From NCBI GenBank assembly GCA_900554645.1, contig USIE01000002.1, forward strand, positions 1 through 64,000: a DNA stretch of 64,000 nucleotides. Direction: 5' to 3'. Every line of letters starts with the position of its first letter. The stretch's first letter is position 1. Under the pieces are notes generated by a model. It was not told the origin of the DNA. It saw only the letters and a list, made by a program, of their open reading frames with translations, and did not search any database. Below are positions 1 to 9,300 of the stretch, piece after piece. The position numbers and the translations under genes were made by a program. Source of the DNA: an uncultured Collinsella sp. GTDB lineage: Bacteria > Actinomycetota > Coriobacteriia > Coriobacteriales > Coriobacteriaceae.

Positions 1-36
1 TCACTTTTACATTTTGGACAAAAGAGAGGAAAATTT

Positions 37-279
37 TTAAGTACGGTATCTTCCCCAAGAATAATCATGCGTCAGGATTGTAGATGGACCCGTAATCTTC
101 ACATGGTCACCGATGGTGATTAGATGTGGATTTTGAATATCGACCGTCATTTCTTTGGGGCAGTAAAAAGTCACATCGTCCCCAATGGCAACGCCTAGTT
201 TTCTCAAACGGCTAATCAGTAAATCGTTATTGAGAAAAATAGAATTATATAAATACTTTAGTCCATCAATTAAAGCCAT
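37..279 (-). pseudogene. Truncated left-handed beta-helix acyltransferase
   Basis: Eighty residues matching the start of a hexapeptide-repeat (LbH) sugar or serine O-acetyltransferase of EPS clusters. Hexapeptide-like turns are visible (IGDDVTF, ITIGDHVKI), leading to THDYSW, where intact relatives place the catalytic-His loop. The frame then stops at GRYRT, whereas family members normally run to about 180-220 residues with several more coils. I read this as a 3'-truncated remnant, probably inactive. ATG at 279 has a GGAGG about seven bases upstream; a TTG at 285 is too close to it. The region is AT-rich compared with the genes that follow on the minus strand. It is the last visible gene of EPS cluster 1. 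Confidence 0.6.
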
Positions 280-294
280 GTTCAAGCCTCCAAT

Positions 295-1332
295 CTAGAA
301 AACCCCAGATGAAGCGGCCATATAGAGAATACTCGCGGCACGCCGCCTCAGCAGTTCCACAAAGACTCTCTGTGTAAAGCCGAGTCTCTCGCATGGATAG
401 TCGCTTATCACCTTTGACAGGCGATCATCACTCGCCATTCTTCGTATAGCATCGCAGGCATCGCGTCGGCTCTTACCACTAACGCGAGTCACTTCCTGCG
501 AGATGCACATCTTCATATTGATAAACAGGGTCTTTTTTAACCTCAAAACGCATTCCGCTTCCGAAGGCGAGTCCGCCACGAGTCGAAGGGCGTAGTCGTA
601 GAAGAACAGACTGGCGTCGAAGCGATCTGGCCTATAAGAAGTACTGAGTGACGAGAGGTTCGTGCGGTACGAATACCCCACGCAACTCGTCGTTACCACC
701 CTGTTGCTAGTTCGGAGGTACTTGTATTTAAAGACGAAATCCTCGCTGATCACCTCGCGCTCCGAGGGAAAGCGCAGGGCATGTTCGTCTATGTTCGTCT
801 TTGCGAATATAGACGAACATGCCGACATTGGAATCGAGTCGGACACCTCGGGCGCGCTGCCGCACACGCGGGGGACGAGCCTCTTTGCTAGCTCGTCGCC
901 CTCCCACACGGCGTCCTCGAGCTTGAATTCAAACTGGGGACTTCCTTTATCATCTCGCTTGGTGAAACCGCCCAGAACACAATCAGCCCCGGTGTCCTCT
1001 ATGGCTCGGGCGAACGTCTCAACCATGTCGGATTCGAGCCAGTCATCCGAGTCAACGAACATTACATGCGTTGACTCAGGATGCAGGTTGTCAAGCCCCG
1101 TGTTACGCGCGAAACCCAGCCCCGCGTTCTCCTTATGCACTGTCCGCACGCGATCGTTCTCAGAGGAGAGTCGATCACACAGCTCACTCGACCCGTCGGT
1201 CGAGCCGTCGTCGACGAGCAGCACCTCAAAAACCGAATACGACTGTTCCAGAATTGAGCGGACGCACTGCTCGAGGTAACGCCCAACGTTGTACACGGGC
1301 ACGATAAGGGTTATGTTCAGCTTTTGATTCAC
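295..1332 (-). CDS. GT2-family glycosyltransferase
   Basis: A 345-residue GT-A glycosyltransferase. The N-terminus has the classic family 2 pattern: ITLIVPVYNVGRYLEQCVRS, then VLLVDDGSTDGS (nucleotide-binding Asp pair) and MFVDSDDW (metal-binding DxD) near residue 100. The C-terminal 150 residues are a helical extension of unknown role. It should transfer an activated sugar to a lipid-linked EPS repeat unit at the inner membrane face. The start is GTG. It lies 15 bases downstream of an acyltransferase gene in the minus-strand EPS cluster 1, so it is probably co-transcribed. Donor and acceptor cannot be read from sequence. Confidence 0.9.
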   Translation of the reverse strand: MNQKLNITLIVPVYNVGRYLEQCVRSILEQSYSVFEVLLVDDGSTDGSSELCDRLSSENDRVRTVHKENAGLGFARNTGLDNLHPESTHVMFVDSDDWLESDMVETFARAIEDTGADCVLGGFTKRDDKGSPQFEFKLEDAVWEGDELAKRLVPRVCGSAPEVSDSIPMSACSSIFAKTNIDEHALRFPSEREVISEDFVFKYKYLRTSNRVVTTSCVGYSYRTNLSSLSTSYRPDRFDASLFFYDYALRLVADSPSEAECVLRLKKTLFINMKMCISQEVTRVSGKSRRDACDAIRRMASDDRLSKVISDYPCERLGFTQRVFVELLRRRAASILYMAASSGVF

Positions 1333-1347
1333 TTTTAAGAAGGCTTC

Positions 1348-1902
1348 CTAGTCGTATCTCTTTATCAATCGAGCGGGCGCACCAGCATACAGCGCACCTG
1401 ACTCGTTAAGGTCGCACGTGACAACAGAGTTCGCCGAGACGAGAGAGCGGCACGCAATCGAGCAACCGCGCGTAACGACCGCATTAGCGCAAAGCCAACA
1501 ATGCCGACCAATCGAAACCGGCGCGTGGATTAACTTTGAGCTAACCCCCCTACTGTCGAATTCGTGGTCGTGGTCGTAAATCTGAACATTGGGACCGAAG
1601 AGCGTGTCTGCACCGATGTGGGCGGATTCGACTACCGTCACTCGGCAGCCCTCGTTCATGTAGACGCCGTCTTCCAGCACTAAAGTTGCGCCTTTATTAA
1701 CCTGTACGAAGCACTCGGGGCTCAAATAAACGCCCGCACCGATGCTGAGGGAAGCGCCCTCGCCCAATATCACTCGTGCGCCCTTGCCCAGGTACAATGG
1801 TTTGCCTGGGGCGATCTTGAGCCGATTTCCGGTCACAATGCGCACTCTGGCAACCCGTAGGGCGGAAGCACCCCATTTAAGCGCCTTAGCAATTTTGTTC
1901 AT
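1348..1902 (-). CDS. Hexapeptide-repeat O-acyltransferase (WbbJ/CysE-like)
   Basis: About 184 residues with left-handed beta-helix coils (LYLGKGARVILGEGASLSIG) and the acetyltransferase signature around IYDHDHEFDSRG and IGRHCWLCANAVVTRGCSI, typical of EPS or LPS O-acetyltransferases using acetyl-CoA. The HDH loop supplies the probable catalytic His. I chose the ATG at 1902 (MNKIAKALKWG) because the longer frame up to 1944 sits inside the upstream LicD gene and its extra residues do not look like the family; the 1902 start still overlaps the LicD stop by 17 bases, suggesting translational coupling. It probably acetylates a sugar of cluster 1's polysaccharide. Confidence 0.85.
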   Translation of the reverse strand: MNKIAKALKWGASALRVARVRIVTGNRLKIAPGKPLYLGKGARVILGEGASLSIGAGVYLSPECFVQVNKGATLVLEDGVYMNEGCRVTVVESAHIGADTLFGPNVQIYDHDHEFDSRGVSSKLIHAPVSIGRHCWLCANAVVTRGCSIACRSLVSANSVVTCDLNESGALYAGAPARLIKRYD

Positions 1903-2761
1903 CAGTGCTTCCGCTTCTCGTAGGGTCGAAGTTGTTGGAAGCACTGACGCGCCAAGCCTTCAACTCATGCGCAATACGTTTGTCGGCAGGCGGGAGTGAC
2001 ATATAGTCCCCATACATTATCGAGAGATAGCGGTCCGCATCCTCAAAGCCAAAGAACCGTTCGTTTTCGAATTCGTATTCAACCAAGTTGCTAAACAGGC
2101 TTGCGGGGAAAACTTCCAGCGACTGGCTGACCGCCCAAGCCAGATTGGCAGCAGTGCCGATAGTCGAAAAGGAACCGTTATCCGTCATCGTTCTTAGCTT
2201 GCCGAGAGCCCACTGTTGCAGAGGGGTGTGCCTGGCAATCGTGCCGAAGACGGTTTTGAAGCAGCCAGCAACTCCTGGCTGTCCCGAGCTCCATCTTGAT
2301 GCTTGGAACAGGTGCTTATATCGAACTGCTGCGTCCCAGGCTTTGTTGGCTTCGGCCTCGCTTTCGAAAGAGACGATCGGGAAGATATCGATCCACACAT
2401 ATTCGCGGATGCCCTCTGCAATGAATGCAGACTTTACCTCAATGCTGGTATCCACCAGTTTTTCAAAAGGAATCGCAGCAGAAACTTTAGAGTTCAGCTG
2501 GCTGGCAAGCTTGACATGAGATAACTCTGCTCCAGCACGTGAACCGAAACTTTTTAGAAATTTCCTATAATCCTCAACAGGCATAACGACATCGATATCG
2601 TCATCCCAGGGAATGAACCCCTTGTGCCTAACCGCACCGAGCAGAGTTCCGGAGCCCATTGAGTATCGCAGATTGTTCTCTCGGCAGTAGGAGTCGAAAA
2701 TGCGAAGGAGACGTAGTTCGGCATCTTTCACCTCTTGCATGGATAAATATTCAGTCGGCAT
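1886..2761 (-). CDS. licD: LicD-family phosphotransferase
   Basis: A 291-residue LicD-type nucleotidyl/phosphoryl transferase. The hallmark segment GTLLGAVRHKGFIPWDDDID (residues about 38-57) contains the predicted metal-binding Asp triplet. LicD proteins attach phosphocholine or another phospho-substituent to teichoic or capsular glycans at the cytoplasmic face. No choline kinase or cytidylyltransferase (LicA/LicC) is visible nearby, so the substituent need not be choline. It follows the GT4 gene by one base and overlaps the acyltransferase, consistent with one operon. ATG at 2761 opens MPTEYLSMQEVKDAELRLL, a typical N-terminus for the family. Confidence 0.9.
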   Translation of the reverse strand: MPTEYLSMQEVKDAELRLLRIFDSYCRENNLRYSMGSGTLLGAVRHKGFIPWDDDIDVVMPVEDYRKFLKSFGSRAGAELSHVKLASQLNSKVSAAIPFEKLVDTSIEVKSAFIAEGIREYVWIDIFPIVSFESEAEANKAWDAAVRYKHLFQASRWSSGQPGVAGCFKTVFGTIARHTPLQQWALGKLRTMTDNGSFSTIGTAANLAWAVSQSLEVFPASLFSNLVEYEFENERFFGFEDADRYLSIMYGDYMSLPPADKRIAHELKAWRVSASNNFDPTRSGSTDEQNC

Positions 2762-2762
2762 A

Positions 2763-3872
2763 TTACGCCCCTTTAGTCATATTTCTATAGCGATCAGAGA
2801 GCTGCTTGTAGAGCGACCGCGTGGTGTAACCCGCTTTATCAAGAAACGGAACGTAGTCGACCTTGGCTGTAATTTCCCTTTTTCCGGCGCAGGCTTCCAG
2901 CAGATCGGCCCACTCCTTGTCGGAAAGCGAAAGCCCTGCTCGCTGGAGAAGGCCCGTCAGATCGGCCTCCTGGGTAACCGCGTCAGAGCTGAGGATGGGC
3001 AAGCCGTTAGCCTGTGCTTCTATGAAGGCTATCGGGAGCCCCTCGTGGAAAGAAGGTGCGAGCAGCGCGTCCATGGCACTGTAGTACCTCCAGATATCGT
3101 CAACGGTACCGATGAAAACCGCCGATTCGCCCAGCCCCAATTTAGCTGCCTTCTCCTTCGCCAGGGGAAGTTCCTCAGCTTGGCCGAAGAGCAGAAGGCG
3201 GTCATCGGCATCCATGGACCGCAGCTGATTGAAAATATCGAGGGCTCGCAGGGTATTTTTTGCAGGAATGCCTGCCCCCACAAAACCAATGACGGCAGCA
3301 TCGCCCGGGATCCCAAGCCGATGCCTAACGGCGGCCCGGTCAGAGGACGAGAATCGGAATTTTTCAGTATCGACCCCGTTGTGTACCAAGGCATAGTCAG
3401 CGCCCTGAAAAAGATATCCACCTGCGACCTCGCTGCATGCCCAGCGCTCACTCGCCGCCGGTAGAAACCTATCTATCATGGCCACGTTGACCATATTCTT
3501 CAAACGCGAAGCGCTGCCAAGCGCGCTGTTATGGCAGTGCACGATGCGCGCTGGAACTCCTGCCTTTTTGGCTTCTGAGGCGAAGACGAAGCCGAGCGCA
3601 TTGTTCGTGTGAATCTGAACGATATCGAAACGGTGCTTCGATAGAAAAGCGTCAAGGCGCTTCGCCCCCAGAGTGCCAACCAGTAGCGGGCTGTAGCTAT
3701 CGATTAAAGGACCGAAGAATCGCTCTCCGAACCTATCCCCTTCGACTCTTCCCACCGACAGCACGCTCTGCTCGATATCGGGAGCCGGGCAATCGAGCAT
3801 CGTGGAGACGAAAGTCCTCACCCCGCCCCTTCCGGGCCCTAGCTGTTGAATGATGTGCAGGACCCGAATCAT
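2763..3872 (-). CDS. GT4-family glycosyltransferase
   Basis: A 369-residue GT-B enzyme. The N-terminal Rossmann half starts VLHIIQQLGPGRGGVRTFV, the glycine-rich acceptor loop of GT4 proteins. The C-terminal half has VGAGIPAKNTLRALDIFNQL and the donor-binding E-x7-E region SFHEGLPIAFIEAQANGLPI. It probably adds a sugar from a UDP or GDP donor to the lipid-linked EPS oligosaccharide. Its start overlaps the wecB stop by four bases (ATGA), a strong sign of coupled translation. Specificity cannot be assigned. Confidence 0.9.
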   Translation of the reverse strand: MIRVLHIIQQLGPGRGGVRTFVSTMLDCPAPDIEQSVLSVGRVEGDRFGERFFGPLIDSYSPLLVGTLGAKRLDAFLSKHRFDIVQIHTNNALGFVFASEAKKAGVPARIVHCHNSALGSASRLKNMVNVAMIDRFLPAASERWACSEVAGGYLFQGADYALVHNGVDTEKFRFSSSDRAAVRHRLGIPGDAAVIGFVGAGIPAKNTLRALDIFNQLRSMDADDRLLLFGQAEELPLAKEKAAKLGLGESAVFIGTVDDIWRYYSAMDALLAPSFHEGLPIAFIEAQANGLPILSSDAVTQEADLTGLLQRAGLSLSDKEWADLLEACAGKREITAKVDYVPFLDKAGYTTRSLYKQLSDRYRNMTKGA

Positions 3873-4978
3873 CGCGACCGGCCAGCCAGCACGTCCGCAA
3901 TCCGCTCGCTCGCATGCCCGTCTCCGTAGGGGTTGGAGGCGTGGCTCATGGCTTCGTACTCAGACTCGTCAGAGAGCAGGCGGCTGAACTCACGATAGAT
4001 GACGTCCTCCTCGGTGCCCACGAGTTTCAGCGTGCCGGCCGCCACACCCTCGGGACGTTCGGTGGTGTCGCGCATCACGAGCACAGGCTTGCCTAGGCTA
4101 GGCGCCTCCTCCTGGATTCCGCCCGAGTCGGTCAGGATGAGGTGGCTCGCGGCCATGAAGTTGTGGAAGTCGAGAACCTCGAGCGGGTCGATGATGTGAA
4201 GTCGGTCGAAGCCGTCCAACTCCTCGTGCGCTGCCTTGCGGACGAGCGGGTTCATGTGGATGGGGTAGATCGCCTTGGTGTCGGGATGCTCCTCCATCAC
4301 GCGGCGGATGGCGCGGAACATGCGGTGCATGGGCTCTCCCAGGTTCTCGCGGCGGTGCGCCGTGATGAGGATGAGACGCGAGCCCTCCGCCCACTCGAGC
4401 TCGGGGTGGGTATAGCCATCGCGAACGGTGGTGCGCAGGGCGTCGATGCCGGTGTTTCCGGTGACCCAGATCTTGGACTCGGGCTTGCCCTCGTCGAGCA
4501 GATTCTGCTTGCTTGCCTCCGTGGGGGCGAAGTAGTACTCGCTCACGATATCGACCGCCTGACGGTTGAACTCCTCCGGCCAGGGACTGTAGATGTCGTG
4601 CGTGCGCAGGCCGGCCTCCACGTGGCCCACGGGGATCTGCAGGTAGAAGCACGCGAGCGCAGCGGCGAAGCTGGTCGTGGTGTCGCCGTGGGCCAGGACC
4701 ACGGCGGGCCTCTCGTTCTCGAGGACGGCCTTGAGCTTGAGCAGTACGTCGCACGTTACGTCGAACAGCGTCTGGCCCGGCTTCATGATTGCCAGGTCGT
4801 GGTCGGGCGTTACGTCGAAGACGCGCAGCACCTGGTCGAGCATCTCGCGATGCTGGCCGGTCACGGTCACGACGGTCTCGAACTCATCAGCGCGCGCCTT
4901 CAGCTCGTTGACGAGCGGGCACATCTTGATCGCCTCCGGGCGGGTTCCGAAGACCAGCATTACTTTCTTCTTAGACAT
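3869..4978 (-). CDS. wecB: UDP-GlcNAc 2-epimerase, non-hydrolysing (copy 1)
   Basis: A full-length 369-residue WecB. It begins KVMLVFGTRPEAIKMCPLV, has the conserved AHGDTTTSFAAALACFYLQI, HVEAGLRTHDIYSPWPEEFN and ITAHRRENLGEP blocks, and ends with DSGGIQEEAPSLGKPVLVMR. WecB interconverts UDP-GlcNAc and UDP-ManNAc in the cytosol, supplying ManNAc to the adjacent WecG/TagA-type transferase. A near-identical copy is at 53.1-54.2 kb in the same orientation. Unlike that copy, this one has no WecC dehydrogenase beside it, so cluster 1 may use ManNAc rather than ManNAcA. It overlaps the upstream glycosyltransferase stop by eight bases. Confidence 0.95.
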   Translation of the reverse strand: MSKKKVMLVFGTRPEAIKMCPLVNELKARADEFETVVTVTGQHREMLDQVLRVFDVTPDHDLAIMKPGQTLFDVTCDVLLKLKAVLENERPAVVLAHGDTTTSFAAALACFYLQIPVGHVEAGLRTHDIYSPWPEEFNRQAVDIVSEYYFAPTEASKQNLLDEGKPESKIWVTGNTGIDALRTTVRDGYTHPELEWAEGSRLILITAHRRENLGEPMHRMFRAIRRVMEEHPDTKAIYPIHMNPLVRKAAHEELDGFDRLHIIDPLEVLDFHNFMAASHLILTDSGGIQEEAPSLGKPVLVMRDTTERPEGVAAGTLKLVGTEEDVIYREFSRLLSDESEYEAMSHASNPYGDGHASERIADVLAGRSR

Positions 4979-5777
4979 TGGCCTTGCTCCTCTTTGACTC
5001 CTTGCGGAGAAGCATGTAGAAACGGGTGTTGCCGACCACGTAGCGCTTCACCAGGCGCTTGGGCTCCTGCATCATGCGGAATAGCCACTCCAGGTTCGCG
5101 CGCTGCATCCACATCGGGGCGCGCGGGATGTTGCCGGAGACGACGTCGAACGAGCCCCCCACGCCCACGAAAGCGCCCTTGGCGCCCAACTCGCGGAAAC
5201 GCTCGATCAGGCGTTCCTTCTTGGGCGAGGTGATGCCCACGAACACGATGTCGGGCTCGGCCTGCTCAACCTCGGCGACCACGGCATCGAACTCGTCGTC
5301 ACCGAAGTAGCCGTCACGGTAGCCCGCGAGGACCATATTGGGATACCTCTCGGACAGGACCTCGGCGGTCTCGGCGACCACCTCGGCCTTGGCACCCAGC
5401 AGGTAGACCCTGTGCCCCTCGCGCTCGGCCAGCCCGCACAGCTCCCACATGAGATCGATGCCAGCCACGCGCCCGGGAAGGTCCACGCCTAGTTTCCTGG
5501 CGGCCATGACCATGGAGGCGCCATCTGCGTTAACGATCTCGCAGCGGCGCACGCACGCGTCCATCTCGGGATCGTCGCGCATCTGCAGCAGCTTGTCGGC
5601 GTTCACGCCGATCAGGTGGGCGAAGCGCCCCTCCTTGATGAGGGCGTCGGTCGCCTCGACGGACTGCCCCATCGTCCAGGGGTCGACTGGTGCGCCCAGG
5701 ACTTCGACTCGCCCGGGAAGATCAACCGCTGAACAGGTGCCTTCGTATTTCTCTGGTGTCTCTTTAGCAAGCGCCAT
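4971..5777 (-). CDS. WecG/TagA/CpsF-family glycosyltransferase (copy 1)
   Basis: A 268-residue GT26 enzyme. Signature pieces include GVNADKLLQMRDDPE, CEIVNADGASMVMAARKLG (the catalytic-Asp region), DLMWELCGLAEREGHRVYLLGAK and VGITSPKKERLIERF. The family transfers ManNAc (or ManNAcA) to an undecaprenyl-diphosphate-linked GlcNAc, the second step of repeat-unit assembly, at the membrane. ATG at 5777 is preferred; it lies inside the last codons of the upstream sugar-transferase remnant (overlap 14 bases), so the two were originally translated together. A second GT26 gene is at 55.5-56.2 kb. Confidence 0.92.
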   Translation of the reverse strand: MALAKETPEKYEGTCSAVDLPGRVEVLGAPVDPWTMGQSVEATDALIKEGRFAHLIGVNADKLLQMRDDPEMDACVRRCEIVNADGASMVMAARKLGVDLPGRVAGIDLMWELCGLAEREGHRVYLLGAKAEVVAETAEVLSERYPNMVLAGYRDGYFGDDEFDAVVAEVEQAEPDIVFVGITSPKKERLIERFRELGAKGAFVGVGGSFDVVSGNIPRAPMWMQRANLEWLFRMMQEPKRLVKRYVVGNTRFYMLLRKESKRSKANV

Positions 5778-6027
5778 TTCCGCTGACAACCTCAATCACA
5801 GTGAGTAGGATTATTTTCAAATCGAAGAAAACGCCCCGTTTGGCGATATATTCCAGGTCGCGACGGACCATGCCGTCGAATCCCGTCGAGTTGCGCTCAG
5901 TGACCTGCCACCAGCCGGTAATACCTGGTTTCACTGCCAGGCGCTGCAGGTCGTACTCGGTGTACTCCGCGACCTCGTTGGGCAGCGGCGGGCGCGGGCC
6001 GACGACGGACATCCCTTTTGTCAAGAC
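5764..6027 (-). pseudogene. C-terminal half of a priming sugar transferase
   Basis: About 87 residues from the C-terminal catalytic part of a bacterial sugar transferase (polyprenyl-phosphate glycosyl-1-phosphate transferase). Homology starts at VLTKGMSVVGPRPPLPNEV and runs through VKPGITGWWQVTERNSTGFD to the normal C-terminus NGAC. The membrane helix and first catalytic block are missing, and the frame hits a stop a few codons upstream of 6027. The N-terminal half of a protein of the same family, ending at FPQFLNV, lies on the same strand at 57193-57744. I infer that these are two halves of one interrupted gene. It marks the left edge of the inserted DNA. Confidence 0.7.
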
Positions 6028-6373
6028 GAAAAAACAAGATTACCTGCAGAAATGCTCCGACTAGATAGCTGAGCTATCTGTTTCCTAGAGTTTGAACCTC
6101 CAGACTTTTGCAGCTCATTCCGACCGTCATCGACGATGAACCAGCTCCGAAAAGCTGCCTTCGAATCGGATAGAAAATCGTCCCATTGGGGCAGATTCCC
6201 AATGGGACGATTCTTCGCATCAGCGTCGACGTATACATAAATCCAGCATCGAAAACGATGCAGACCCCCATAACCGCCACGCATAGCCGTCCAGTCCAAT
6301 ATTCGCAAGATCACGCCTATGGGCAGGAGGCGCCGACGCCTCCCCCGTTCCTTCCTCGCCGAGGGGCCGAGGG
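6028..6373. other. Non-coding left end of the inserted region
   Basis: About 350 bases with no convincing gene between the broken sugar transferase and the zinc-ribbon transposase. It contains a perfect 7-bp inverted repeat (AGATAGC, TGA, GCTATCT at 6063-6079) and a strong hairpin at 6176-6212. I looked for IS21-type TG...CA termini and for a copy of these bases near 43.5 kb or 57.3 kb and found none by eye. Confidence 0.5.
6176..6212 (-). terminator. Probable terminator of the transposase-like operon
   Basis: A perfect 15-bp stem (AATCGTCCCATTGGG paired with CCCAATGGGACGATT) around the 7-base loop GCAGATT. On the minus strand the stem is followed by a short T-rich run (GATTTTCT). It lies about 160 bases past the end of the zinc-ribbon transposase gene, the right place to end that operon's transcript. 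Confidence 0.6.
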
Positions 6374-9300
6374 CTAGTCGAGCCTTATCGGCCTCTCGGG
6401 CCTCTTCCTCCCCGAACAGTACGGGCAGTAGCCCGGCTTGGCCCCCACCCTGTCGCGGACGGCCATCTGGTAGACGTGGCCGCACTCGCCGCGCCACCAT
6501 GCGAGCTTGCGGCTTATGGCCTGCACGCCGGCGGGCTTCAAGCGCTTGTTCATGCGCGGGTGCCACATCGCCGCTATGTCGGGATGCGTGGTGGCCAGGT
6601 CGTTGTAGCCGGCGAGCACCTTGCGTCCCGAGCAGTACGGGCAGCCCGGGTCCGCCTTGCCCTTGCGCGCTCGGTTCACTATGAGGCCGGACCACTCGTG
6701 GCCCTCCCTGCACTTCCACCAGACGCGCTTGTTTGAGTTGGCGATCACGTCGGTCGGCTTCAGGTCGCCGTTGCGCTCCTTGTTCCACTCCCTCGCGATC
6801 TTGGGATGCGTCGTCCTCAGGTCGTTGTAGCCTTTCAGCACCTTGCGGTCGCCGCAGTAGGGGCAACCGCGGTCGGCGCCGCCGGTCCTGTTGTAGGAGG
6901 ATATCTGCCATGCGTGCCCACGCCCGCATCTCCACCAGACCCTCCTCGCGCTGCCGGAGACGATGCCGTCGGGCCTCAGGTCGCCGTTGCGCTCCCAATC
7001 CCACTCGGCCAGAAGCTCGGGATGCCGGCTCGCGAGGTCGTTGAAGCCGGCGAGCACGCGATGGCCCGAGCAGTACGGGCAGCCCAGCCCCTCGGCGGCC
7101 CGCTGGCGCGGCGACATCTGCCATTCATGGCCGCAGCTTCCCCTCCACCAGACCTGCTTGGTCGCGTTGAACCTCACGCCGTCGGGCCCCAGGTCGCCGT
7201 TGCGCTCGAAATCCCATTCGGCCACGAGCTCGGGATACGCGGTGGCCAGGTCGTTGAAGCCGCGCAGCAGCTTGCGGTTCTTGCAGTACGGGCAGCTGTC
7301 GTCGACGCGCATGGAACGCATGCTCACCTTTTCGCGCCAGACATGGCCGCACGATCCGCGCCACCACACCATGGCGCCTGCGTGGGCGTGGAGATCCTCG
7401 GCGCGCAGGCCGCCGTTCAGCTCGGGGTCGAGCTGCCTGGCGACGTCCGGCCTCTTTGACCCGAGGTCGTTGCTGCCCTTGGCGAGATAGTGTCCCCTTC
7501 CCCCATGGCACGACGGGCACTTGCGGCTCCCTTTGCGAGTCCCCCGCAGGCTCTCGCGCCATTCATACCCGCACGTCGGGCATTGCAGCCAGATCCTCTT
7601 GGCCGTACGGTCGGAGACCTGCGAAGGCTTCAGGTCGCCGTTCTTGGTGGGATGCCAAAGGTGCAGGATGCCCGCGTCCAGGCACTCGGCGCTATTGAAG
7701 CCCTCCAACGTCAGCCTCCTGCCGCAATACGGGCATCCGGCATCGTTGAACGCCCTCGTCCTCACGGACAGCCGCCAACTGTGGCCGCACTCGCCGCGCC
7801 ACCACACTCGGGCGGAATCGCAGCGCGAGACGTCGGACGGCTTGAGGGGCCCGTTCCGCTCCTCGTCCCATTGCGCCAGCAGATCCGCATGCCCGAACCG
7901 CAGGCACCATTCCTCGAAGCTGACGTTGAGTTCCGCCTCCCTCAGAAAGCGCGACCACTTGACGCTGGACTTGCCGTGGCCGATGCCGTGGCACGCGCGC
8001 CCATCGGCGGCGTCCAGCGCCCGGGCCTCCTCCACCAACGAGTCGAAGGGGGCCAGCAGCTCGGCCCGCCCGTGCTCTTCCAGCCACTTCCGGGGATTCT
8101 GCCTCCAGATGCGCGTCATCACGCCGTCCCACAGATAAACCTCGCGGTGGCTCGCGATGCTCACCGCGTCGGGCGTCAGGTTCCGGTTCTTCACGGGATG
8201 CCAGAGCTCGGCAAGCTCGGGGCACAGCGTTGCGACGTCGTTGAATCCCTTGAGGGCCTTCCTGCCGGAGCAATACGGGCAGAGGGCGCCGTCACGGCTG
8301 TTGACCCTCTTGGCAATCGGCGCCCGCCACTCGTGACCGCACCTGCCGAGCCACCACACCTGCTGCTTGAAATCGGGGAAGACCGCGCTCGCGGGCAGCG
8401 GGTTCCTCGTCGGATGCCACTCCTCGGCGATGTCCGGCCTCACCGTAGCCAGATCGTTCTTGCCCGGGACCAACGCGACGTCCGCGCAGGCTAGGCAGTC
8501 GTCGAAGGAGCGGCCCGTTCTCCTGGCGGGCGCCTCCACCCACTCGAACCCGCAGTCGGGGCATCTCCAATGGACCGGCCTGCCAGAGCGGCAAACGCAG
8601 TCGTGCGGGCCCTTACCGCCGTTGGCATCGTAGTCCCATTGCTCCAGAATCCGCGTGCGGCGATGCTCCTCGCACCAGACGTCAAGCGGCTTGAACCGGT
8701 CGGGGTGCACGCCCGGCAGCCCCTCGAACGTCTCGGCGCCGTCCTCCCTGCGCGGATGCCTTGCGATGCACTGCCGCCTGTCGGCGGTGTAGACCTCGAT
8801 GGCGTCCTCGGCGATGCGCACGGCGACCTTGCGGTCGGCATAGCGCGGCGGCACGCCGTAGAAGTTGCCGCGCACCCTCACCACGCCGTCGAAGGAGACG
8901 CCGACCTTTCTCCAGGTGACAGGCGCGAACTCGGCCTCCGGCAGCGGCTGCAGGCATTCGCGCTCCTCTGACTCGAAAATCTCGTTCCTGCTGCGCCCCT
9001 TGAATGCCACGACTGGCCGGTCGTTGTAGACCTCCAGCAGCTCGGCGATGGCCAGATTGAGCTGGCCGAGGCTCGTGAACCGCATCTGCTCAAGCACGCC
9101 GGCGATGCTGTTGGCCATGATGCGCACATGGCTCTCCACAGCCGCCTTGTCGGTGGGCGTACGGACCCGTGCGGGCAGGACCATGGCGCCGTAGTGATCC
9201 GCCAGCTCCTGGTAACGCGGGTGGATCGAGCGCTCGCGATTCTCGTCGAACACCACTCCCGTTGCGAGGTTGTCCGGCGCGACGAAGAGCGGCGCGCCGC

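Noticed and set aside
4142..5233. Long plus-strand open frame opposite wecB and the WecG-type gene
   Set aside because: It lies antisense to two unmistakable genes and its residues (His/Val/Leu-rich with no motif) are what GC-rich complementary strands produce.
6028..6212. Possible IS21-type terminus next to the zinc-ribbon transposase
   Set aside because: The inverted repeats here are hairpins; I found no matching copy upstream of the resolvase-like gene (11.7-12.1 kb) nor a target duplication, so I do not call transposon ends.
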